From NCBI RefSeq assembly GCF_000591415.1, contig NZ_JEMF01000032.1, positions 1 to 64,000 of the forward strand: 64,000 nt of DNA, in the 5' to 3' direction. The position numbers and the translations under genes are program-made. Each line of letters begins with the position of its first letter. Within the stretch, counting starts at the first letter, position 1. Below, one piece after another: positions 8,642 to 16,884 of the stretch. The stretch is from Cobetia crustatorum. GTDB taxonomy: Bacteria; Pseudomonadota; Gammaproteobacteria; Pseudomonadales; Halomonadaceae. The notes beneath the pieces are model-generated. The model worked only from the letters and a program-made list of their open reading frames with translations, was not told the DNA's origin and ran no database searches.

Positions 8642-10105
8642 ATGGAAGCTTTCGTGCAACACGGCGCCCGGCCAACCGCGGCAGGTACTGAGTCTGGCCA
8701 GCAACAGGCGACACCACCGTCCCAGCCGTATGATCCGGCCTATGATCCGCTGGTCAGTGCAACACCTGGCCGTGGCCGTGAATATGCGCCGACCTATTGG
8801 GTGGCGACTGCTGGTGAGCCGCCGGAAGATGATGGCCCGGTGATGGGCGATATCGATGCGGACGTGGTGATCGTCGGCTCGGGCTTTACCGGCCTGACCA
8901 CCGCCATCGTGCTGGCCGAGAAGTACGGCATCAAGGCGACCATTCTCGAAGCCAATCGTGTCAGTTGGGGCTGCTCGACGCGCAATGGCGGCCAGGCGCA
9001 GTGTGCTTCCGGGCGGCTCAAGCGTTCGCAGTGGATAGAGCGCTATGGCCTGCAGACGGCGCTTGGCCTGCACCGCGAATGTGTCGAGGGCATGGAGAAC
9101 TTCAAGGCGCTGATCAAGGATATCGAGTGTGATCCGCAGCCGGGAGGGCATCTCTACATCGCGCACCGTGATCGCATGATGCCGGGGCTGGAGAAGGAAG
9201 CGCGCCTGCTGCGCGAGACCTTCAACTACGATGCACGCATTCTCGATGGCGCGACGGTGCGCAATGAATGGGTCGGTGATGAAGAGGCCTGCGGCGCGCT
9301 GCACGAGCCGGAAGGCATCGGCGTGCATCCCGGCAAGTTGGCCTTCGGCTATCTGCGCAAGGCACGGCGTCTGGGGGTGAAGATTCATCCTGCCAGCCCG
9401 GTGGAAAGCTGGGAGACCCGCAATGGCGTGCATTATCTGAAGACGCCAGGGGGCGTGGTCAAGGCGCGTTCGGTCGGCATGGCGACTGGCGGCTATACCT
9501 CCGGCAAGATGCATTCGGAGTTGCGCAATCGTCTGATGCCGGTGCTGTCCAACTCGCTGGTGACACGTCCGCTGACGCCGCAGGAGATAGAGGCAACCCG
9601 CTTCCACACCACTCAGGTACTGACCGATACCCGTGTGCTGCGCCACTACTATCGGCTGCTGCCAGACAATCGCGTGCAGATCGGCAGTCGCAGTGCCGTG
9701 GCCGGCAAGGATGCCCCCAAGGCGCAATACGAAAACCAGCTGATCGCGGACTTGCATCGCAAGTTTCCGGCGTTGACCGGTATCGAGGTCGATTATTCCT
9801 GGTGGGGCTGGGTCGATGTCAGTCACGACATGATGCCGCGTATCCATCAGCCAGACCCCAAGCAGAGCATCTACTACGCGATGGGTTATGGCGGTAATGG
9901 CGTGATGTATTCCGCCCAGGCGGGCAAGCGTCTGGCGCAGTGGATCGCCAAGGATGCGGCGGACCTGGTGTTGCCTATCTTCCAGTCGCGCCTGCCGTAT
10001 CCCAATGTGCTGGAGAAGATCGAGTCACCCATCTTCGCGCCGTTCCGGCGGACTGGGCAGCGTTGTCTGTACCGCTGGTATGCGATGAAGGATGAGGCGA
10101 AGTAA
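8642..10105 (+). CDS. tauY: FAD-dependent oxidoreductase, probable taurine dehydrogenase large subunit
   Basis: DAO/DadA-superfamily flavoprotein of 487 residues. A variable N-terminus with APTYWVATAGEPPEDDGP precedes the FAD motif VIVGSGFTGL near residues 75-84 and the ILEANRVSWGCSTRNGG block; the C-terminal part has YAMGYGGNGVMYS. TauY oxidises taurine to sulfoacetaldehyde and ammonia with transfer of electrons to the respiratory chain (family knowledge). The start at 8642 is chosen because AGGAGG at 8628-8633 is 8 bases upstream; a GTG at 8633 overlaps that site. It follows tauX by about 100 bases. A gamma-glutamylputrescine-oxidase-like role is the main alternative. Confidence 0.68.
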   Translation: MEAFVQHGARPTAAGTESGQQQATPPSQPYDPAYDPLVSATPGRGREYAPTYWVATAGEPPEDDGPVMGDIDADVVIVGSGFTGLTTAIVLAEKYGIKATILEANRVSWGCSTRNGGQAQCASGRLKRSQWIERYGLQTALGLHRECVEGMENFKALIKDIECDPQPGGHLYIAHRDRMMPGLEKEARLLRETFNYDARILDGATVRNEWVGDEEACGALHEPEGIGVHPGKLAFGYLRKARRLGVKIHPASPVESWETRNGVHYLKTPGGVVKARSVGMATGGYTSGKMHSELRNRLMPVLSNSLVTRPLTPQEIEATRFHTTQVLTDTRVLRHYYRLLPDNRVQIGSRSAVAGKDAPKAQYENQLIADLHRKFPALTGIEVDYSWWGWVDVSHDMMPRIHQPDPKQSIYYAMGYGGNGVMYSAQAGKRLAQWIAKDAADLVLPIFQSRLPYPNVLEKIESPIFAPFRRTGQRCLYRWYAMKDEAK

Positions 10106-10181
10106 CAAGGCGAAGGAAGACACCCGCCATTGCTCCGTGACGACGATTGCTCTGTCACGACTATCGCTTCGTCGCGATGCA

Positions 10182-10227
10182 AACGCTCCTGTATCTGCCA
10201 ACGATAAATGGCAGATGCAGGAGCGTT
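10182..10227. terminator. Bidirectional hairpin terminator between tauY and tauR
   Basis: A 19-bp stem with one wobble pair (AACGCTCCTGTATCTGCCA paired with TGGCAGATGCAGGAGCGTT) and an 8-base loop lies between two convergent genes. The T-rich tail is weak on the plus side. Confidence 0.75.
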
Positions 10228-10256
10228 ATTATTATCTAAAAGATAATTTATATAGA

Positions 10257-11759
10257 TTATACTTCGTTGCCTAAGCTGATTTCATGCTGGCGAATGGCCA
10301 GCGGAACCAGCTCCGCCAGTTTCATGATGCCAGCCTCGATACGTGATTCCGGCAGCGCTGAAAATCCGAGACGGAAGTAGTGACGATGCGCGTCGCGGCC
10401 ACAGAAGAAGTGCAGATCCCCCACCTCGATCAGAATGCTCTGTTCACGCGCAAGGCTCGCTAGCATCTCTGCATCCAGGGTGTCAGGGCCGTACATCCAG
10501 AAGCAGGAACCGCCGTAGGTCGAGGGTGTGCTCATCATGGGCAGATAGCGCAGGATGGCCTCGCGCATGATCAGAAAGCGGCGCTGCATCACCTGGTGCA
10601 TCTGACTGAGCAGGCTGTCGTGATAGCCCCGCGCGATGAAGAGTCCCACGGCACGCTGATTGTTGGTCGGCGGATGGCGCAGCATCAGGCGGCGCAGGGC
10701 GCGCGCCTCTCGAATCAGCGTGGGGTGCGCGACCATGTAGCCCAGTCGCAGGCCGGGGGCGAGGGTCTTGGAGAGGCTGCCGACATAGATGACGCGCTGA
10801 TGGCGATCAAGACTCTTGAGTGCAGGCGTCGGATTATCGGCATAGTTGCTCTCGCTCTCGTAGTCGTCCTCGATGATCAGGAAGTTGTCTGTCTCGGCCA
10901 TGTCCAGCAACTGGCGGCGACGCTCCAGTGGCAGGGTGACACTGGTCGGTGATTGATGACTTGGTGTGACATAGACCAGCCGGCAGTCCTTGAGCGACGC
11001 ATCGGGCTGCATGCCTTGCTCGTCCACTGGCATCAACTGGATGTTGTCGGTGAAGGTGCGCGCGATGTTATGCATGTCGACGTAGCCGGGATTCTCCATC
11101 GCGAATCGCTGCCCCTGCTTGAGAAGCAACATGCAGCTGATCCACAGCGCCTGCTGAGCGCCGACCGTGATCAGGATCTCTTCAGGACTGGCCCACACGC
11201 CACGCCGAGGCAGCAGGCGCTGGTGAATCTGCTCCACCAGCAGCGGGTCATCATTATTGAGGTGGTCTACCGACCAGCTGCGAATAGACGGCACGCTCAT
11301 CGAATCGCGGCTGCACTCGCGCCAGTGCTGAGTGGGGAAGAATTCCGGATCAAGCTGACCATAAAGGAAGGGATAGTCGTACTGATGCCAGTCACCCGGC
11401 TTGTCGATGGCGCGCTGGCGAGACGGCTTGAGCGCGAGCCGTTCATCCCAATCGAGACGATCGGCATCAATATCATTCAAACGTACCGGCGTGTCGGCAC
11501 GGCCCTTGAGAATCTCGGGATTGATGAAATAGCCACTACGTTCGCGGGCGATCAGAAAGCCGTCTTCCAGTAACTGTTCATAGGCGAGCATCACGGTATT
11601 GCGCGCCACATTCAGCTCTTTCGCTAGCTTGCGACTGGAAGGCAGCGCCACGTCGTGTGGTAGATGGCCTGCCAGAATGGCCTGTGATATTTGCTCGCGA
11701 ATCTGGAACTGCAGGCTTTCCTTGCGGCGGGAATCAAGGTGAAACAGCGGATGACTCAT
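10257..11759 (-). CDS. tauR: MocR-type GntR regulator with aminotransferase domain, probable TauR
   Basis: The 500-residue chimeric regulator has an N-terminal GntR winged helix (LPSSRKLAKELNVARNTVMLAYEQL, about residues 38-65) joined to a fold-type I aminotransferase domain. The PLP lysine is in GSLSKTLAPGLRLGY near residue 330, preceded by IIEDDYESE, as in MocR proteins such as TauR, GabR, PdxR and EnuR. These usually sense PLP plus an amino compound and activate its catabolic genes. It is convergent with tauXY and divergent from the TRAP operon at 12159, so the 399-bp gap at 11760-12158 is its likely target. TauR is inferred from context; EnuR or PdxR cannot be excluded. Confidence 0.75.
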   Translation of the reverse strand: MSHPLFHLDSRRKESLQFQIREQISQAILAGHLPHDVALPSSRKLAKELNVARNTVMLAYEQLLEDGFLIARERSGYFINPEILKGRADTPVRLNDIDADRLDWDERLALKPSRQRAIDKPGDWHQYDYPFLYGQLDPEFFPTQHWRECSRDSMSVPSIRSWSVDHLNNDDPLLVEQIHQRLLPRRGVWASPEEILITVGAQQALWISCMLLLKQGQRFAMENPGYVDMHNIARTFTDNIQLMPVDEQGMQPDASLKDCRLVYVTPSHQSPTSVTLPLERRRQLLDMAETDNFLIIEDDYESESNYADNPTPALKSLDRHQRVIYVGSLSKTLAPGLRLGYMVAHPTLIREARALRRLMLRHPPTNNQRAVGLFIARGYHDSLLSQMHQVMQRRFLIMREAILRYLPMMSTPSTYGGSCFWMYGPDTLDAEMLASLAREQSILIEVGDLHFFCGRDAHRHYFRLGFSALPESRIEAGIMKLAELVPLAIRQHEISLGNEV

Positions 11760-12158
11760 GCATGTTCTCGATGGATATAACGGCAGATATGTGACGACAG
11801 CTCCCGGTGGGGATGTCTGCGTTATGTTTTTGTATTTAATGCATTGTTATACCTGAAGCCTTCATGTGCCTGAAATACGCGCTCTTTCTGGCGCTAGCTA
11901 TCCCGGGCTGCATATGACGACTCAAGCAGAGTATGCCTGCATTGAGGCAGACCGCGAGGAGGAGGGCAAGTGACGTGCTCAGCTGGACCTATCGATGACA
12001 TCTGACTGGTTCTATCGATGGCTGACACAGGGGCAGAAAGTGACTAGGCAAGCAAAACGCAAGTACAGCGCGACTCGACCCCTCTTCTGAGATGGCGTAG
12101 AAGCACTCCACGCGCAATCGTCAGAAGCCCGCTACAACAATAATCACGGGACACCACG
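11760..12158. promoter_or_regulatory. Divergent control region between tauR and tauK
   Basis: This 399-bp region contains no convincing long gene. It is AT-rich at 11825-11860 (TATGTTTTTGTATTTAATG, then GCATTGTTATA), a plausible promoter zone. A strong AGGAGGAGG at 11957-11965 is followed by a GTG at 11970 opening an 11-codon frame ending at 12005. CTATCGATG is repeated at about 11989 and 12011. MocR operators are expected here but no exact direct repeat could be assigned. Confidence 0.5.
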
Positions 12159-13232
12159 ATGATCGACTTCAAGCATTCAGGGCTGGCACATTCAGGACTC
12201 AAGCACTCAGGTTTCAATCGCTCAGGGCTCAAGTGCTCGCTGGCGATCGCGATGGCGGCGACCAGTCTTGGCCTCGTGTCTCATGCCTCGGCAGCCACCT
12301 GGAAGATGGCGCTGGGCGATGCAGCCGGCGGCACCCAGTACGAACTGGGCCAGACCTTTGCCCGTCTGGTGGAAGAGAAATCCGCAGGTGACATCAAGGT
12401 AGAGATGTTTCCCAATGGCCAGCTGGGCAGTGAGCAGGACACCGTCAACAACGCCAACATGGGGCTTGTTGACCTGTCAGTGGTGGCCATCAATAACCTG
12501 ACGCCTTTTTCGCCAAGCGTTGGGGTGCTGACGTTGCCGTATGTGATTCATGGCCCACAAGATGCCAAGACGCTTACCCACGGCAAGATTGGTGATGAAC
12601 TGCGCGACAATACCCTACGGGATGCCGGTATTCGCATACTGGGCTGGGCCTATTCCGGCTGTCGTCGTCTGACCAATTCCAAGGGGCCGGTGGCCTCGCC
12701 GGAAGACCTGAAAGGCATGGTCATTCGCGTGCCCAAGAACGAAATCATGATTTCCTCTTATCAGGCCTGGGGCATCAATCCCAACCCGCTTGCCTGGTCC
12801 GAAACCTTTACCGCCCTGCAGCAGGGTGTCGTGGATGGTCAGGACAATCCCTACATCACCATCGATGCGATGAAGTTCTATGAAGTACAGAATCACGTGA
12901 CCGATAGCTGTTACGTCTTCTCGCTGGAACCGCTGATCATGGGTGAAGGCGCCTTCCAGGACCTGAGTGAAGCCAATCAAACGCTGGTGTTGGACGCCGC
13001 CAAAGAGGCTACCGCACATAGCTATGACTATCTGCTGGCCACCGAAGATTCCATCAAGAAGTCGCTGGTGGAAGACCACGGCATGACCATCACTGAACCT
13101 GCCAATGACGAGAAAGAGTGGATCGCTCAGGCCTCCAGTATCTGGCCGGACTTCTACGACAGCATTGGCGGTCGCGACAAGCTGGTCGAAGTGCTCGAGG
13201 TGCTGGGACGTGATCCAGCGTCTGCACCTTGA
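12159..13232 (+). CDS. tauK: TRAP transporter substrate-binding protein DctP, probable taurine-binding TauK
   Basis: DctP-family periplasmic binding protein of 357 residues. After an unusual N-terminus comes a signal peptide hydrophobic stretch ending ASA|A near residue 46, then the mature domain with the DctP helix region LAWSETFTALQQGVVDGQDNPY near residues 210-230. Residues 4-28 are a pentapeptide tandem repeat (FKHSG, LAHSG, LKHSG, FNRSG, LKCSL) encoded by near-identical 15-bp units, which is not part of the family and lengthens the n-region. It heads an operon with DctQ, DctM and a stress protein and is divergent from the MocR gene. Taurine as substrate is inferred from neighbours. Confidence 0.75.
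   Translation: MIDFKHSGLAHSGLKHSGFNRSGLKCSLAIAMAATSLGLVSHASAATWKMALGDAAGGTQYELGQTFARLVEEKSAGDIKVEMFPNGQLGSEQDTVNNANMGLVDLSVVAINNLTPFSPSVGVLTLPYVIHGPQDAKTLTHGKIGDELRDNTLRDAGIRILGWAYSGCRRLTNSKGPVASPEDLKGMVIRVPKNEIMISSYQAWGINPNPLAWSETFTALQQGVVDGQDNPYITIDAMKFYEVQNHVTDSCYVFSLEPLIMGEGAFQDLSEANQTLVLDAAKEATAHSYDYLLATEDSIKKSLVEDHGMTITEPANDEKEWIAQASSIWPDFYDSIGGRDKLVEVLEVLGRDPASAP
12168..12242 (+). repeat. 15-bp in-frame tandem repeat in the tauK leader
   Basis: Five 15-base units starting at TTCAAGCATTCAGGG encode the pentapeptide series [F/L]-x-[H/R/C]-S-[G/L]. The units differ mainly at the first and second codons. They lie upstream of the hydrophobic core of the signal peptide. Confidence 0.85.
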
Positions 13233-13271
13233 GTCAGCACTGATCTACTGAGGCTTCTCATGCCCGCTCGA

Positions 13272-13306
13272 CCTTCCCTGCCTGTTGATGTAATGGGCAG
13301 GGAAGG
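13272..13306 (+). promoter_or_regulatory. Intercistronic hairpin between tauK and tauL
   Basis: An 11-bp perfect stem (CCTTCCCTGCC with GGCAGGGAAGG) lies between the binding-protein and small-permease genes and has no T-run after it. Such hairpins commonly protect the upstream binding-protein mRNA or attenuate readthrough into the membrane genes. Confidence 0.55.
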
Positions 13307-13353
13307 CGGGGTGCTGATTCGGTAATCGTGTTGATGTCAGGAGAGACGTGTCC

Positions 13354-13935
13354 ATGAAAGGGTTATCCATGAAGGGAGTGGGGAAGTTTCTGGATAATGT
13401 TGAAAACTATATGTGCCAGTGCTTGCTGGTGCTATTTGTCATTATCCTTTTTTTGCAAATCATGCTGCGCAATATTTTCAGTTATTCAATTCCCTGGGGA
13501 GACGAACTGGCCACCTATGCCTTTATCTGGTTCGCCTATCTAGGCGCGGTATATGCCACGCGCATGTCGGCGCATAACCGAGTGACATTCCAATTCAGGT
13601 TCTTGCCACGCTGGGTGGAAACATCATGTGGTGTCCTGACGGATATCATCTGGATTGCGTTCAATGCCGTCTTTATCTATTACAGCTACGATTTTGTCTT
13701 CAACAAGATGAATCTGTTCTGGAAGTCACAGACCTTGGGCGTACCGATGAAGTATTTCTACCTGATTCTTCCGCTGGCCTTTACCGCCATGTCGGTACGT
13801 ATTCTGCAAAACAACTACCTCAAGTTCGTGCGTAAGAAAGATATCGTGGACCCGGATTCCCAGGCCATGCAGGAGCTGAAGCAGGCAGGATCATCCGTCA
13901 ATGATGACGAAAAGCGCGGGAGCGGGACACCATGA
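13354..13935 (+). CDS. tauL: TRAP transporter small permease DctQ (probable TauL)
   Basis: Small membrane subunit of the TRAP transporter, about 193 residues. Four hydrophobic segments are visible: CQCLLVLFVIILFLQIMLRN, ELATYAFIWFAYLGAVYA with the DctQ-typical W..E/D entry motif, TDIIWIAFNAVFIYY, and YFYLILPLAFTAM. The ATG at 13354 is preferred because AGGAGA ends 9 bases upstream; an in-frame GTG at 13348 is only 3 bases from it. The end overlaps the start of the large permease gene by four bases. Confidence 0.85.
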   Translation: MKGLSMKGVGKFLDNVENYMCQCLLVLFVIILFLQIMLRNIFSYSIPWGDELATYAFIWFAYLGAVYATRMSAHNRVTFQFRFLPRWVETSCGVLTDIIWIAFNAVFIYYSYDFVFNKMNLFWKSQTLGVPMKYFYLILPLAFTAMSVRILQNNYLKFVRKKDIVDPDSQAMQELKQAGSSVNDDEKRGSGTP

Positions 13936-15275
13936 TTGACTCCACCATCATCTATATCCTGTTTGGCGTATTTTTCCTGTTGTTGGTCATGGGGGCGCCT
14001 ATCACGGTGTCTCTGGGGGTGGCAGCACTGGCGACCTATCTGAGCATCGATGAAAATCCGATGGCCTTCGTGCAGATCGCCTTTACCTCGGTGGGATCCT
14101 TTCCGCTGATGGCATTGCCGGCCTTCATTCTGGCGGGGGCGTTGATGGAAGCCGCTGGGATTTCACGACGACTGGTCGATATTGCAGAAGCTTTTGCTGG
14201 CCCCGTAACTGGCGGACTGGCTGCCGCGACCGTCTTTGCCTGCATGTTCTTCGGGGCTATCTCAGGCTCCGGTCCTGCTACCACGGCAGCCGTGGGAATG
14301 CTGATGATCCCGGCCATGGCCAACCGTGGTTATGATCGTGGTTATGCCTCGGCCATCACGGCCTCCTCTGGTGGTCTGGGTGTGGTGATTCCGCCATCGA
14401 TCCCCATGGTGATCTTCGGCATTTCGGGCATGGGGCTTCAGCCACCCCCTGAAGCCGTGGCCATGTACGGTGACTTCCAGACTCTCTCGATTCCCAAGTT
14501 GTTCATTGCAGGTGTCATGCCGGGCATCGTGATCGCCAGCTTCCTGCTGTTGATCAACTATGTCATCTCGAAGAAACGTGGTTATCGCGGGCTGACCAAT
14601 AGCTGGTCATGGACGCATATTCGCGCCACCTTGAAGAAGGGTGTCTGGTCGATGTTGGCTCCCTTTATCATTCTGGGCGGGATCTACAGTGGCCTGTTCA
14701 CCCCAACGGAATCTGCCATCGTCGCTATCGTCTATACATTGATCGTCGGGATATTTCTGCACAAGGAACTCAAGTGGAAGCCGACGCTGCGCACACTGGA
14801 AACCACCACCTGGATTACTGGGCGCGTACTACTGATTTTATTTACTGCCACAGTATTCGGGCGCTTGTTGGTAGAGCAGCGCGTGCCAGCGCATATCGCG
14901 GAAAGCATGTTGGCGATGACGGATAACCTCTATCTTATCTGGGCGATGATCATCGTCTTCCTGCTGTTCGTCGGTATGTTCATGGAGACGCTGGCCGCGA
15001 TAATGATTCTGACACCAGTGCTGTTGCCGATCATGTATATGCTGGGGATGGACCCCGTGCATGTGGGTATTGTCATCGTATGTGCGCTGGCGATTGGCTT
15101 CCAGACGCCGCCATTGGGGGAGAACCTTTTCGTGGCTTCGGGAATTGGCGGGGCTTCCATCGAAGAGATTTCTGTCAAGGCATTACCCTTTGCAGCAGGT
15201 TCGGTCGCGGCTATCTTCCTGATTGCCTACGTGCCAGAAATCTCGCTGTGGCTACCCAGATTGATGGGTTACTGA
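13932..15275 (+). CDS. tauM: TRAP transporter large permease DctM (probable TauM)
   Basis: Large TRAP membrane subunit, 447 residues with about 12 hydrophobic segments. DctM signatures are present: LPAFILAGALMEAAGI, FGAISGSGPATTAAVGMLMIP, SSGGLGVVIPPSIPMVIFG and GFQTPPLGENLFVASGI. It couples sodium influx to uptake of the ligand delivered by TauK. It starts within the end of tauL (ATGA-type overlap) and is followed by the stress-protein gene after 22 bases, so the four genes form one operon. Confidence 0.9.
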   Translation: MIDSTIIYILFGVFFLLLVMGAPITVSLGVAALATYLSIDENPMAFVQIAFTSVGSFPLMALPAFILAGALMEAAGISRRLVDIAEAFAGPVTGGLAAATVFACMFFGAISGSGPATTAAVGMLMIPAMANRGYDRGYASAITASSGGLGVVIPPSIPMVIFGISGMGLQPPPEAVAMYGDFQTLSIPKLFIAGVMPGIVIASFLLLINYVISKKRGYRGLTNSWSWTHIRATLKKGVWSMLAPFIILGGIYSGLFTPTESAIVAIVYTLIVGIFLHKELKWKPTLRTLETTTWITGRVLLILFTATVFGRLLVEQRVPAHIAESMLAMTDNLYLIWAMIIVFLLFVGMFMETLAAIMILTPVLLPIMYMLGMDPVHVGIVIVCALAIGFQTPPLGENLFVASGIGGASIEEISVKALPFAAGSVAAIFLIAYVPEISLWLPRLMGY

Positions 15276-15297
15276 CGACACGCTCGAGGAGAAGACC

Positions 15298-15774
15298 ATG
15301 CCGGAAGTCAGACGAATTCTGTGTTGTGTGGGCTTGCGCGGTGACTGCGAACGGGTACTGGCACGTTCCGTCTGGCTGGCGGGTGCGACAGGGGCAGAAC
15401 TGCATGTGCTGCACGCGGTCAAGTCGCTATCAGATGATGTGATGAATACCTTGAAGGTCAATATCCGACACAAACCGACCCTGGAAGGATTGATACAGCA
15501 GCGGATTGATCAGGCGAAGGTCAATCTGGAGTCCATGATGGACACCTTCTGGAAGACACATGATAACGGTGATCCACGTCCTGCCATTGCCGGATTGAAC
15601 GTAGTGGAAGGCTATCCGGCCTCGGAAATCATCCGTTACGCCACCCGCCATGATTGCGACATGATCATCATGGCGACCAACAAGCGTGGCTTCGTGGCGT
15701 CCTACGCGGGCAAGGTCACCAAGGGCGTGATCAAGCGTTCCAGCATTCCAGTAGTGGTGGTACCCACGCCCTGA
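15298..15774 (+). CDS. Universal stress protein (UspA family) linked to the TRAP operon
   Basis: The 158-residue UspA-fold protein has the first strand RRILCCVGLRGD and a C-terminal nucleotide-loop region ATNKRGFVASYAGKVTKGVI ending SSIPVVVVPTP. The G-x2-G-x9-G(S/T) loop of ATP-binding members is only loosely matched. UspA proteins encoded with TRAP transporters, such as TeaD of the ectoine system, bind ATP and tune transporter activity, and taurine TRAP clusters also carry one. GAGGAG lies 5-6 bases before the ATG. It is the last gene of the operon before a strong terminator. Confidence 0.82.
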   Translation: MPEVRRILCCVGLRGDCERVLARSVWLAGATGAELHVLHAVKSLSDDVMNTLKVNIRHKPTLEGLIQQRIDQAKVNLESMMDTFWKTHDNGDPRPAIAGLNVVEGYPASEIIRYATRHDCDMIIMATNKRGFVASYAGKVTKGVIKRSSIPVVVVPTP

Positions 15775-15794
15775 TATCAGACTTGGTTGAGCCC

Positions 15795-15842
15795 AAAAAA
15801 GCCCGCCTCAGCAGAGATGTATTTCTGCTGAGGCGGGCTTTT
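15795..15842. terminator. Strong bidirectional terminator
   Basis: A perfect 15-bp stem (GCCCGCCTCAGCAGA with TCTGCTGAGGCGGGC) is flanked by six As on the left and four Ts on the right. It separates the TRAP/usp operon from the convergent IclR gene. Confidence 0.92.
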
Positions 15843-15904
15843 CGTCTTCTATCAAGCGCTGTTCTCAAGCGGCAGTGAGTCCGGAATATTGTCACTACGA
15901 GGCG

Positions 15905-16663
15905 TTAAAGCGTGCCTTCCAGCTCCGAAGCGATCTGGCGCATCAAGGGTGCCCATTCCAGCAGTGATTCGATGGAGTGGCGCAGGCGCGGGGCGTGAAT
16001 GGCGAGGGTAGCCTGAATCTGGCCGACTTCATCAAACACTGGCACGGCGATAGCCACCATGCCCTGAATGAATTCCTCGTCATCGGTACTGAGCTGATTG
16101 CGCGCGATGACACCGAGCGCACCTTCCAGTGCTGTCTGAGAAGTCAGCGTGCACGGGGTATGCGTTTCAAGTGCCAGGCTTGCCAGCAGCGCGCGGCGGC
16201 GATGCAACGGCATCAGCGCCAGAAACAGCTTGCCGCTGGCGGTGCAGTGCAATGGCAGATGCGAGCCGGGTGCCAGCTGGATACGTACCGGCCAGTTGGT
16301 CTCGACGCGGTCGTAATACATCACTTCGTGGCCATCGAGCAGGGTCAGGTTGCAGGTCTCGCCGACTTCCTTCGCCAGTCGCTCCAGCAATACGCGACGC
16401 GGAGCCTTGAGGCCTTCGTTGGCCAGTGCACCCAACGACATGCGCCGGAAACGCTGACCGGGCAGCAGGTGACGACCGTCCAGGTCGCGACTGATCAACT
16501 GCTGTTCTTCCAGCTGCTTGAGCAGACGATGGATGGTCGGTTTGGGGATGTCGAAACGCTTCTCGAGATCAGCAGCGGTGATCATGTGTGGAGTCGTGAC
16601 CACCTCTTCCAGCAAGCCAAGTGCACGGAAGAGCGTCGAATTCGTGGGAGTGTCTTTGCTCAT
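15905..16663 (-). CDS. IclR-family transcriptional regulator of the isethionate-type module
   Basis: IclR regulator of about 252 residues. The N-terminal helix-turn-helix reads TAADLEKRFDIPKPTIHRLLKQL, and the C-terminal effector domain contains LDGHEVMYYDRVE, HCTASGKLFLA and IAVPVFDEVGQIQATLAI. The start at 16663 is chosen because AGAGGA is 6 bases upstream. It lies in the same direction as the TRAP genes at 16885-19980, separated by 221 bases with a hairpin. In isethionate clusters the regulator IseR is of this family, so control of the TRAP/GMC divergent promoter through GAGACA-type palindromes is proposed. Confidence 0.83.
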   Translation of the reverse strand: MSKDTPTNSTLFRALGLLEEVVTTPHMITAADLEKRFDIPKPTIHRLLKQLEEQQLISRDLDGRHLLPGQRFRRMSLGALANEGLKAPRRVLLERLAKEVGETCNLTLLDGHEVMYYDRVETNWPVRIQLAPGSHLPLHCTASGKLFLALMPLHRRRALLASLALETHTPCTLTSQTALEGALGVIARNQLSTDDEEFIQGMVAIAVPVFDEVGQIQATLAIHAPRLRHSIESLLEWAPLMRQIASELEGTL

Positions 16664-16850
16664 CAAGTGTCCTCTTCCTGCCTGTCGGGACATCCAAGGC
16701 CGTCAGGTATCGGGCGGCATTGAGTGCATCGATTCATCAGTGTCGTTCATCCAGGTCACGCATCAGTGCCCGGGTAGCCAAATTCGGTGACGTTCCCTCT
16801 TTCATCGTTCTCGCAAGAATGGCGAGACGCAAGCTGCTGAGGGGACGCAA

Positions 16851-16870
16851 ACAGCCCCTTGCGGGGCTGT
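16851..16870 (-). terminator. Hairpin downstream of TRAP-2 dctM
   Basis: ACAGCCCC and GGGGCTGT form an 8-bp stem with a TTGC loop, followed on the minus strand by TTTGCG. It separates the TRAP-2 operon from the IclR gene transcribed in the same direction. Confidence 0.6.
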
Positions 16871-16884
16871 CGATAACGCTAGTG

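Noticed and set aside
8528-9847. 439-codon open frame antisense to tauY
   Set aside because: It lies fully opposite a clear FAD oxidoreductase, has no domain signal, and is explained by the GC-rich third-position bias of the real gene.
12159-15774. TRAP-1 as an ectoine transporter (TeaABC-TeaD)
   Set aside because: The TRAP plus UspA layout fits, but the binding protein does not show the TeaA sequence as recalled, and tauXY-like genes adjoin it, so taurine is preferred.
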